From: an uncultured Flavobacteriales bacterium
Lineage (GTDB): Bacteria > Bacteroidota > Bacteroidia > Flavobacteriales > UBA1820
Assembly (NCBI GenBank): GCA_938023515.1
Contig: CALJDR010000023.1
Coordinates: forward strand, 1 to 7,306
Direction: 5' to 3'
Length of the DNA stretch: 7,306 nucleotides
The translations under genes and the position numbers were made by a program. Positions 1-6,087 of this stretch are shown here, one piece after another (within the stretch, counting starts at the first letter, position 1; the number at the start of each line of letters is the position of its first letter). The notes beneath the pieces are model-generated. The model was not told the origin of the DNA and did not search any database. It saw nothing but the letters and a program-made list of their open reading frames with translations.

Positions 1-41
1 AAGGAGTATCGTCGGCAGCGTCAGATGTGTATAAGAGACAG
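1..41 (+). other. Nextera i5-side sequencing adapter (synthetic, not genomic)
   Basis: Three synthetic blocks lie end to end. Positions 1-8 (AAGGAGTA) match the Nextera i5 index S507 as I remember it. Positions 9-22 (TCGTCGGCAGCGTC) are the Nextera read-1 tail. Positions 23-41 (AGATGTGTATAAGAGACAG) are the 19-bp Tn5 mosaic end. The genomic insert starts at 42. Any reading frame that crosses this boundary, including a 114-codon minus-strand frame ending at 21, is partly artificial. The block should be trimmed before annotation or deposition. Confidence 0.99.
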
Positions 42-1162
42 GCATTCGTGATAAAATCCATCCGGCTGACCGAATAGGCGCGGCTGTCGTAGGCCGAAGA
101 CGGATTTTCCGCCGAAGGGGAAGCGAACGACCGGCTGCCGATATTCATCAGGGAGCTGCGCCAGGCATTGCGGTAGGCAGCCGAGTAGGCCAGTTGCGTG
201 CGGGAGGAAATATCGTAATCCACTCCGGCCTTTACCTCGTGGAGTTTGCCCATGTAGGCCCCGCCGACTTGCTGCATGCTCGAAGCCGGTGTATCTGAAA
301 TGTCGGTCTTGGTGACCTGCCCGGCGATCAGGCTTTTGTTCTGAAAGAATGTATAGGCGGCCCATACATTCACTTTTTCCCAGCGGCGGTTCAGGTTGAC
401 CCCTACGTTGTATTTGTCGCCCGTGCCTATTCCGGCTTCCACCGAAGTGCCGAAGCCTTTCTTTTTACTCTTTGTAGTGATGATATTCACGATGCCGGAC
501 GGACCGTCCGGATATTCCCGTGCCGAGGGACTGGTGATGAATTCCACTTTGTCGATGGCCGACGCAGGCAGCAGATTGAGCAGTTCCATCGAGTTCACGT
601 TGGTAGGCCGCCCGTCAATGAAATATCGTACGTTGGACGATCCCCGCAGGGTCATGTTCCCTTTTACATCGGTGCAGGCCGAAGGGAGGTTGTTCATCAG
701 GTCTTTCGAGGCGTTCCCGGATGTCTGGAGATCCCCGCCTACGTGGACGGTGCGCTGGCCGAGCCGGGTTTTGACCGAGGTTACTTCCGGGGTGACCACT
801 ACGTCCGAAAGCAGGGCATAGAGTGGGGCCAGCGCGATAGGCGCCTGAGGTTTGGAGGAAGGCTGGACATTTTCTTTCCCGGAATCCTCGTAACCGATCA
901 TGGATATATTGAGGGAGTACGGCCCATTTCCCAGCCGCTCGAACAGGTAGTAGCCGGTATTGTCGGATATCGTACAGTGTATGGTATGTCCTTTACTGTC
1001 CAAAAGCCGTACGGTAGCCCCCTCCAGAGGGGTGCCGGACAGAATATCCGTCACGCGGCCGCTTATCGTTTGTCTGGGGGATGAACTATTTTGCATGTCT
1101 TCTGCCCCGGCAGTCAAAAATGCCAGGCAGAAAAGAAGGATACTAAGGGAAGTTTTTTTCAT
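42..1162 (-). CDS. TonB-dependent-receptor-like outer-membrane beta-barrel protein, N-terminal part (truncated by the adapter)
   Basis: The frame opens at ATG 1162 and stays open for 373 codons until the insert ends at 42, so the C-terminal half or more of the protein is missing. Residues 1-20 (MKKTSLSILLFCLAFLTAGA) form a signal peptide with likely cleavage after A20. Residues about 31-123 look like a carboxypeptidase-regulatory-like beta-sandwich (ISGRVTD, GTPLEGATVRL, DNTGYY, MIGYED). Residues about 125-232 look like a TonB plug domain, with LRGSSNVRYFIDGRP at 173-186 and IDKVEFITSPSA at 203-214 running into GIVNIIT at 223-229. Alternating beta-strand sequence of the barrel begins near 238. 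This architecture fits the Bacteroidota outer-membrane beta-barrel family close to SusC/TonB receptors, usually about 750-900 residues. The substrate is unknown, and no susD partner is visible. It starts 33 bp after marC on the same strand with no terminator between, so co-transcription is possible. Confidence 0.88.
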
Positions 1163-1195
1163 CTGGGTTTTTACGGATACGGAATGTATGGTGTT

Positions 1196-1774
1196 TTACA
1201 AGAGTGTTTTCAGGTTGGAGGTGAACATTTGGATGGCGATGGCCAGCAGAATGATACCGAATATGCGGCGAAGCACGGCAATACCGTTCTTTCCGATCAT
1301 TCGCTCGATCGAAGATGCTTTTTTGATCACGATGTAGACCAGCACCAGATTGAGCACGATCCCGACCATCACGTCGATCAGCGTGTACTGGGACCGCAGC
1401 GACAGGATGGTGGTCAGACTTCCGGCCCCCGCTATCAGCGGGAATGCCAGAGGCACGATGGAGGCCGTTTCAGGCTGTTCGTCTTTGAAAAGCTGGATAC
1501 CCAGTATCATTTCCATCGCGAAGAAGAAAATGATCAGGGCGCCCGCCACCGCGAACGAATTGACCGAAATGCCGATGAAACGCAGCATCCCTTCCCCGAA
1601 AAAAACGAACAGGATCATAATGATCCCCGCCGCCAGGGCCGCTTTCCCGGCCTGAAGGCCTCCGGCTTTTTTCTTCAGGTCGAGGATGATGGGCACGCTG
1701 CCCACGATGTCTATCACCACGAACAATGTCATGGTGACAATTGTAATGTCCTTTAAATGCATCAAAAATTCCAT
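1196..1774 (-). CDS. marC: MarC/UPF0056-family integral inner-membrane protein
   Basis: The product has 192 residues, close to the family's usual length of about 200. It contains six hydrophobic segments, near residues 9-31, 45-66, 71-96, 105-125, 131-152 and 164-187. The family block around residues 108-122 (PLAFPLIAGAGSLTT) matches the MarC signature PL.iPL..GPG, with alanine in place of the usual proline. Short basic loops (KKK at 34-36, KK at 151-152, RR at 169-170) lie between membrane segments. MarC proteins (E. coli MarC, YchE, YhgN) were once linked to multiple antibiotic resistance, but that role was not upheld and the function is unknown. The ATG at 1774 is the only start that keeps the first membrane segment complete. 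A candidate -7 promoter box lies 37-44 bp upstream. The next gene, the outer-membrane receptor, follows after 33 bp. The family assignment is firm; the symbol is given by family only. Confidence 0.85.
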   Translation of the reverse strand: MEFLMHLKDITIVTMTLFVVIDIVGSVPIILDLKKKAGGLQAGKAALAAGIIMILFVFFGEGMLRFIGISVNSFAVAGALIIFFFAMEMILGIQLFKDEQPETASIVPLAFPLIAGAGSLTTILSLRSQYTLIDVMVGIVLNLVLVYIVIKKASSIERMIGKNGIAVLRRIFGIILLAIAIQMFTSNLKTLL

Positions 1775-2184
1775 ATCCGTAAAAATTTAGATGATTATTC
1801 AAATTTTTTGCAAATATGGAGATTTTTTTTGGATTTCCGTGAATCCATCGTGTTTGATTTTGAGCCTGTTTTGCTCGACAAAGTACGTTAAAAAAGGACT
1901 TCCGGTACAATAGCTATATGTAGTGATTTTAACGCAATGTCGGGGAAGATTTTTCGGTTCGGGTTTGTTTTTCCGGAGTTATTTCCGCCGGAAAGAAGTA
2001 TTTGCATAGTAGAATAAGGTTAAGACGTTGAATTAAACATACTTGTGTTTGGTAAAGGTAAGAAAATTCTCCGGCCCCGCAAATCTGCATCTTAATATAT
2101 TTTCAGGCGTATAGCCTATTAAGGAATGAATCAAGTTTTGTTTATGTAAAAATTGAACGTTTAATCTTCATAATAATTGTAGGC
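1775..2184. other. 410-bp intergenic region between divergent marC and the small lipoprotein ORF
   Basis: The stretch is clearly more AT-rich than the flanking genes and has no credible coding frame on either strand. Its right part must hold the plus-strand promoter for the gene at 2185, but I find only imperfect boxes, such as TGTGTTTG at 2044-2051. An inverted repeat pairs TTTCCGG (1970-1976) with CCGGAAA (1988-1994) around an 11-base loop. It has no T-run on either side, so it is not a standard terminator. No tRNA, riboswitch or mobile-element end was recognised. Confidence 0.6.
1811..1818 (-). promoter_or_regulatory. Candidate Bacteroidota -7 box for marC
   Basis: Read on the minus strand this is CATATTTG, one mismatch from the Bacteroidota -7 consensus TAnnTTTG. 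It sits in an AT-rich stretch and would give a 5' untranslated leader of roughly 30 bases before the marC ATG. I see no convincing TTTG -33 element at the expected spacing, so this is only a candidate. Confidence 0.3.
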
Positions 2185-2475
2185 ATGAAAAAGGGAAACA
2201 AGTGGATTTTATGCCTTTTGGTAGGATTCTCTAATGCAGGGTGCGGCAGGGTGGCCTTGGAAGTGTCGTTTGATTGGGGCGATAAGGTAACGGAGAGGCA
2301 TTTGCCGGCTAAAAAATCGACCGGTATTTACGGGGAACATGCGTTCGGTACGGGGCTGTTTCCGTTCTGCCCGGCGGTGATTTCGGCCCGGCTCTCTTTG
2401 GAGCAGGGGCGTGTGGACCTGGCTATTTCGGCCGGGCGGGAGGAAATACGCGAGACAGAACGGCGTACCCGCTAA
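2185..2475 (+). CDS. Small hypothetical protein, putative lipoprotein
   Basis: This is a 96-codon frame from ATG 2185 to TAA. The N-terminus (MKKGNKWILCLLVGFSNAGC) has the basic start, hydrophobic core and cysteine of a lipoprotein signal. C20 would be the acylated residue, although the lipobox-like NAGC lacks the usual leucine at -3. An alternative is type I cleavage near the same point. The remaining roughly 76 residues are soluble, with a charged C-terminus (GREEIRETERRTR) and one further cysteine at 62. I do not recognise a family. Codon use resembles the neighbours, which supports real coding. The short length also allows a degenerate remnant of a longer surface protein or a chance frame. 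The next gene, fsr, appears to have its own promoter, so an operon link is not required. Confidence 0.45.
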   Translation: MKKGNKWILCLLVGFSNAGCGRVALEVSFDWGDKVTERHLPAKKSTGIYGEHAFGTGLFPFCPAVISARLSLEQGRVDLAISAGREEIRETERRTR

Positions 2476-2532
2476 GCAGACGGAGGTGTCTTTATTCCGG
2501 CACGCGAGATAGGAAAGAACGGGCGCATTGCG

Positions 2533-2540
2533 TACATTTG
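2533..2540 (+). promoter_or_regulatory. Bacteroidota-type -7 promoter box for fsr
   Basis: TACATTTG is an exact match to the Bacteroidota -7 element TAnnTTTG. Transcription would begin roughly 5-8 bases downstream, leaving a leader of about 20 bases before ATG 2565. No TTTG -33 element is seen at the normal distance. The box overlaps a possible TTG start at 2538, which argues against using that codon as the translation start. Confidence 0.55.
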
Positions 2541-2564
2541 CATCCGATTATCCGCAGTAACCGT

Positions 2565-3773
2565 ATGACATCCCAACCGCAGGCCGGTAAGACGGCCATG
2601 ACCATCCTTTTCTCTCTCAGCCTGGCCCATCTGTGCAACGATGCGTTTCAATCGGTCATTCCGGCGGTATATCCGATCCTGAAGGAAAATCTGGTGCTTT
2701 CTTTCGCCCAGATAGGGCTCATCACGCTGGTGTACCAGATATGCGCTTCGGTGTTCCAGCCGGTGTTCGGCGTGGTGTTCGATAAACGGCCCAGCATCTG
2801 GTATCTGCCGATAAGCTCGATGTCCACGGCAGTGGGGCTGGCCCTGCTGGCCTATGCGGGAACATTCTCCGCGGTGCTGGTGGCGGTGGCTTTCGTCGGG
2901 TTGGGCTCTTCGGTGCTGCATCCGGAAGCCTCGCGCCTGACCCATTTCGCTTCCGGGGGGAAGCATGGCCTGGCACAATCCATTTTTCAGGTAGGTGGGA
3001 ACCTCGGCGGTTCGCTGGGCCCTTTGCTGGCGGCGCTGATCATCGCTCCGTATGGGCAGCACTATATCGTCATCTTTGCCGTGCTGGCTTTTGCGACCAT
3101 TTATCTCAAACGCCCCATCACCAAATGGTATAAGGAAAAGATCGAGGATAGACTGCGCAAAAAGGAAGTGACGGTAGAGGTGCCTTCGATCCGGCTTTCG
3201 CGGGGCAAGATCGTCTTTTCCCTGAGTATCCTGTTGCTGCTGGTCTTTTCCAAATACATATACATGGCCAGTCTGACCAATTTCTATACGTTCTACCTGA
3301 TGGGCAAGTTCGGCGTAACGGCCCAGCAGTCCCAGTTCTACCTGTTCGCCTTCCTGTTTGCCGTAGCGCTTGGGACTTTATTAGGCGGCCCCATAGGGGA
3401 CAGGATGGGACGCAAATTCGTCATCTGGGTGTCTATCCTGGGGGCGGCTCCGTTCGCCCTGCTGATGCCCCATGCCAATCTTCTGTGGACTTGTGTGCTG
3501 AGCATCGTCATCGGTTTGGTCTTGTCCTCCGCTTTTTCGGCAATCCTTGTATATGCGCAGGAACTCCTGCCGTCGAAACTGGGGCTGGTCTCCGGGTTCT
3601 TTTTCGGTGTGATGTTCGGTATCGCCGGCATTGCCGCGGCTGTACTGGGGGATATTGCCGACGCCAAAGGGATAGAGTATGTGTACAATTTCTGCGCCTA
3701 TATGCCTCTGATGGGTTGTGTGGCGTTCTTTTTGCCCAGTGGCCCGGTGGCCCTGGCGAAGCAAAAAATGTAG
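2565..3773 (+). CDS. fsr: Fsr-type MFS exporter (fosmidomycin resistance protein family)
   Basis: The product has 402 residues from ATG 2565. It is a twelve-segment Major Facilitator Superfamily inner-membrane protein that probably exports small molecules by proton antiport. Its most telling blocks are VGLGSSVLHPEASR (111-124), GGKHGLAQSIFQVGGN (131-146), FSKYIYMAS (228-236), GGPIGDRMGRK (274-284, the MFS loop motif) and SAFSAILVYAQELLP (322-336). As I remember the E. coli Fsr sequence, these are near-identical there, and total length agrees. A charged cytoplasmic loop (about 182-214) separates the two six-helix halves. Fsr confers fosmidomycin resistance in E. coli; its natural substrate is unsettled. 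The frame extends upstream to TTG 2538, but that TTG is the end of the -7 box, so ATG 2565 is chosen. The gene ends at a terminator shared with the convergent cap operon. The family is near certain; the substrate in this organism is inferred. Confidence 0.9.
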   Translation: MTSQPQAGKTAMTILFSLSLAHLCNDAFQSVIPAVYPILKENLVLSFAQIGLITLVYQICASVFQPVFGVVFDKRPSIWYLPISSMSTAVGLALLAYAGTFSAVLVAVAFVGLGSSVLHPEASRLTHFASGGKHGLAQSIFQVGGNLGGSLGPLLAALIIAPYGQHYIVIFAVLAFATIYLKRPITKWYKEKIEDRLRKKEVTVEVPSIRLSRGKIVFSLSILLLLVFSKYIYMASLTNFYTFYLMGKFGVTAQQSQFYLFAFLFAVALGTLLGGPIGDRMGRKFVIWVSILGAAPFALLMPHANLLWTCVLSIVIGLVLSSAFSAILVYAQELLPSKLGLVSGFFFGVMFGIAGIAAAVLGDIADAKGIEYVYNFCAYMPLMGCVAFFLPSGPVALAKQKM

Positions 3774-3818
3774 AATGAGCCGATAATTGGCATTCCTCTC
3801 ATTCGGGGTCCAGTCAAT

Positions 3819-3854
3819 AAAAAACCGGTATTCCATTTAGAATACCGGTTTTTT
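3819..3854. terminator. Bidirectional rho-independent terminator between fsr and capB
   Basis: A perfect 15-bp inverted repeat pairs 3819-3833 (AAAAAACCGGTATTC) with 3840-3854 (GAATACCGGTTTTTT) around a 6-base loop. Each arm starts or ends in a six-base A/T run, so a U-tract follows the hairpin in both directions. It lies 45 bp after the fsr stop and 32 bp after the capB stop, and so can end transcription of both convergent units. Confidence 0.92.
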
Positions 3855-3875
3855 ATATATAGTTTTTTATATATA
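3848..3875. repeat. Perfect 14-bp tandem direct repeat at the terminator flank
   Basis: GTTTTTTATATATA occurs at 3848-3861 and again, with no gap, at 3862-3875. The first copy includes the T-run of the terminator's right arm, so the repeat doubles the T-tract on the capB side. Replication slippage is the simple explanation. It lies outside all genes, between the hairpin and the capB stop. Confidence 0.85.
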
Positions 3876-3886
3876 AATGAGTCTCG

Positions 3887-5152
3887 TTAGAGGTCGAGCT
3901 GCACTTTGGCGATGTTCTTCGTATCGTAGGCGCCGCGGGCCAGTTTGTCGCGCACGTCCGCAAAAGCGTTGAGCGTGTACTGGATATCCTCCTTGGTGTG
4001 GTAGTTGGTCGGGATCAGGCGGAGCAGGATGAGTCCCTTCGGGATAACCGGAGGAATGACGATCGAGCAGAATATGCGGTAGTTCTCGCGCATATCGGCC
4101 ACTACCTGCGAAGCCTCTTCCAGCGAGCCTTTCATATACACCGGCGTCACGCACGAGGTGAGGTCGCCGATGTCGAACCCGCGTTCGCGCAGGCCGTTCT
4201 GGAGCATGCGGACGTTCTCCCACAGTTTTTCGCGGAGTTCCGGGTGGTTGCGCATGATCTCAAGGCGCTTCAGGGCACCCAGTACGTTGACCATCGGCAG
4301 GGATTTAGCGAATATCTGCGAGCGCATGTTGTAGCGCAGGTGAATGATCATCTGCTTGTCGTCCGTAGCGACGAAACCGCCGGTGGAGGCCATTGATTTG
4401 GCGAAAGTAGCGCAGTATACATCCACTTCTTCCACGCAGTTCTGTTCTACGTGCGTGCCGCCGCCGTCGTGACCCTGCGAGCCGAAACCGTGTGCGTCGT
4501 CGATGAGCAGGCGGAAGTTGAATTTCTTTTTCAGGTCGGCGATCTCGCGCAGTTTTCCCTGCATGCCGCGCATACCGAACACACCCTCGGTGATCACCAG
4601 GATGCCGCCGCCCAACTCTTCTGCTTTGCGGGTAGCTACTTCGAGTTTTTTCTCGCAGTCTTTCGGGTCGTTGTGGCGGAATTTCAGGCGCTCGGCGTCC
4701 GTCATGCGGATCGCGTCCATGATGGAAGCATGGCAGTCGGCGTCGTATACCACTACGTCGTGGCGGTCGAGCAGGCAGTCGATAGCCGACATGATGCCCT
4801 GGTAGCCGTAGTTGATCATGCAGCCGTATTTCTTATGCGAAAATTCGGCCAGTTCCTGTTCCAGCTGTTTGTGGTATTTGGTCTGTCCCGACATCACGCG
4901 GGCGCCCATAGGATATGCCATTCCGTATTTGGCGGCGGCATCGGCATCGGCCTTACGCACCTCAGGGTGGTTGGCCAGTCCCAGGTAGTTGTTCAGGCTC
5001 CAGCAAAGCACTTCCTTGCCGTGGAACATCATGTGTGCTCCTATTTCACCCTCCAGTTCGGGGAACATGTAATAGCCTTCGCCCTGTTCGTGCCACATTT
5101 CCAGCGGCCCGGGCTTCTGTTTGATTTTGTCGAATAGATCTACCATTGGCAT
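3887..5152 (-). CDS. capB: Cysteate-C-fatty acyltransferase (3-ketocapnine synthase), alpha-oxoamine synthase family
   Basis: This is a 421-residue PLP-dependent enzyme of fold type I, the serine palmitoyltransferase/KBL family. Visible motifs are the substrate-loop segment MGARVMSGQT (82-91), the phosphate-cup region YGYQG (115-119), PLP-stacking H141 in DCHAS, TEGVFGMRG (188-196), the cofactor-binding D218 and H221 in IDDAHG, and the Schiff-base lysine K252 in TFAKS. An N-terminal extension (LFDKIKQKPGPLEMW, about 6-20) and the wording of these motifs resemble the Bacteroidota sulfonolipid enzyme (CapB, also called SulA in Alistipes finegoldii) rather than Bacteroides serine palmitoyltransferase as I remember it. 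The predicted reaction is L-cysteate + fatty acyl thioester to 3-ketocapnine, CO2 and the free carrier, in the cytoplasm. It is the last gene of a three-gene operon, 43 bp after capC and before a strong terminator. M3 (5146) is an alternative start. Serine palmitoyltransferase or 2-amino-3-ketobutyrate ligase activity is the main alternative, but the capA neighbour favours cysteate. Confidence 0.85.
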   Translation of the reverse strand: MPMVDLFDKIKQKPGPLEMWHEQGEGYYMFPELEGEIGAHMMFHGKEVLCWSLNNYLGLANHPEVRKADADAAAKYGMAYPMGARVMSGQTKYHKQLEQELAEFSHKKYGCMINYGYQGIMSAIDCLLDRHDVVVYDADCHASIMDAIRMTDAERLKFRHNDPKDCEKKLEVATRKAEELGGGILVITEGVFGMRGMQGKLREIADLKKKFNFRLLIDDAHGFGSQGHDGGGTHVEQNCVEEVDVYCATFAKSMASTGGFVATDDKQMIIHLRYNMRSQIFAKSLPMVNVLGALKRLEIMRNHPELREKLWENVRMLQNGLRERGFDIGDLTSCVTPVYMKGSLEEASQVVADMRENYRIFCSIVIPPVIPKGLILLRLIPTNYHTKEDIQYTLNAFADVRDKLARGAYDTKNIAKVQLDL

Positions 5153-5195
5153 AATTTGAATCGGGATGAACCCTTTTGGTTGATTATTGTCTTAC

Positions 5196-6056
5196 TTATG
5201 AATTTTCTATTTTGTCGAATTGCTTTTTGAACATCCGGTCCAGGAAACGGTCCGGCAGTACATGGATCGCCAGCCAGAACATCCACTTGGACGGCGCGAT
5301 CAGGTAACGCGTGTCGGGTTTGGTCTTGGTGTACGCCTTGAGGATCAGCTTGGCCACATCGGAAGCCGGTAGGGCGTGCTTTTCCATCTGTTCCACCCCT
5401 TTGTCTATCTTCTGGAACAGGATCGCATAGTCGGTATCCTGGTATTTGTAAACGCCGTCCTTGGCTTTGTTCTTATTCCATATCTCGGTCTGGATGGGCC
5501 CCGGTTCGATGATGATCACGTCGATCCCGTAGCGCATCAATTCGCGGCGCATGGCATCGGAGATGGCTTCCACTGCGTGTTTGGTGGCTGCATAGGGTCC
5601 TAAATAGGGACGGACGGCTAAGCCGGCACCGGAGGAGATGTTGACGATCTTGGTCTGGACCGATTTGTTGGCCGAAGAGATTTTGAGCAGCGGGAAAAAA
5701 GCCTGGGATACGCGAAGAAGCCCCAGGGTATTGATGTCGTAGATTTGTTTCATGTAGTCTATCGAGACGTGCATGATGGCGTCCCCGCCCGAGATACCGC
5801 CGTTGTTCACCAGCAGTTGTATCCCCTGCGAACCTACCAGTTGGGCTACGCGGGCGGCTTCCGCCTGGATGTCGTGGTCGTCCGTCAGGTCGAAGAACAG
5901 AGGCTCGTAGCTGTCCCCCAGTTCTTCTTTCAGTCGGAGTGCGTCCTCTTTCTTACGGACGCTTCCGTACACTTTGAAACCGGCTTTGGCCAGTTCCCGG
6001 GCGGTGGCGAGCCCTATTCCCGAGCTCACTCCCGTTACAACGGCATTTTTCATCAT
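5196..6056 (-). CDS. capC: Short-chain dehydrogenase/reductase, probable NAD(P)H-dependent 3-ketocapnine reductase
   Basis: This 286-residue classical SDR has a Rossmann fold. The cofactor motif TGVSSGIG lies at 8-15, and R34-K35 after the second strand suggests NADPH preference. NNGG at 84-87 takes the place of the usual NNAG. N109 is in the active-site region, and the catalytic triad is S142, Y155 and K159 (YAATK). PGP is at 185-187. The C-terminus (about 255-276) is hydrophobic and aromatic (SKWMFWLAIHVL), as in SDRs acting on lipid substrates such as 3-ketosphinganine reductases. The position between a cysteate-synthase-like gene and the acyltransferase points to reduction of 3-ketocapnine to capnine, the role of CapC in Ornithobacterium. 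The spacing is 31 bp from capA and 43 bp to capB, which fits a single transcript. Two ATGs lie in tandem (6056 and 6053), and either could be the start. The SDR family is certain; the substrate rests on context. Confidence 0.8.
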   Translation of the reverse strand: MMKNAVVTGVSSGIGLATARELAKAGFKVYGSVRKKEDALRLKEELGDSYEPLFFDLTDDHDIQAEAARVAQLVGSQGIQLLVNNGGISGGDAIMHVSIDYMKQIYDINTLGLLRVSQAFFPLLKISSANKSVQTKIVNISSGAGLAVRPYLGPYAATKHAVEAISDAMRRELMRYGIDVIIIEPGPIQTEIWNKNKAKDGVYKYQDTDYAILFQKIDKGVEQMEKHALPASDVAKLILKAYTKTKPDTRYLIAPSKWMFWLAIHVLPDRFLDRMFKKQFDKIENS

Positions 6057-6087
6057 AGCGGTAGGTTGGTCTTTTAGGTGGAAAAAA

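Noticed and set aside
1091..1756. 221-codon plus-strand frame opposite marC
   Set aside because: It is extremely rich in H, D, Q and R, the mirror of a membrane protein gene. The minus-strand MarC product has six membrane segments.
1968..1996. TTTCCGG/CCGGAAA hairpin as a terminator or riboswitch
   Set aside because: The stem is short, there is no T-run on either strand and no known riboswitch core is visible. It is recorded only as intergenic structure.
2472..3062. 196-codon minus-strand frame opposite fsr
   Set aside because: It is Q/R/H-rich with no motif and overlaps the conserved Fsr coding sequence.
3773..3804. Inverted repeat GAATGAG...CTCATTC just after the fsr stop as a second terminator
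   Set aside because: The stem is only 7 bp with an 18-base spacer and no following T-run. The strong hairpin at 3819-3854 is the credible terminator.
4451..5137. 228-codon plus-strand frame opposite capB
   Set aside because: It has a valine- and histidine-rich composition typical of antisense of a well-coded gene. The capB strand explains the sequence completely.
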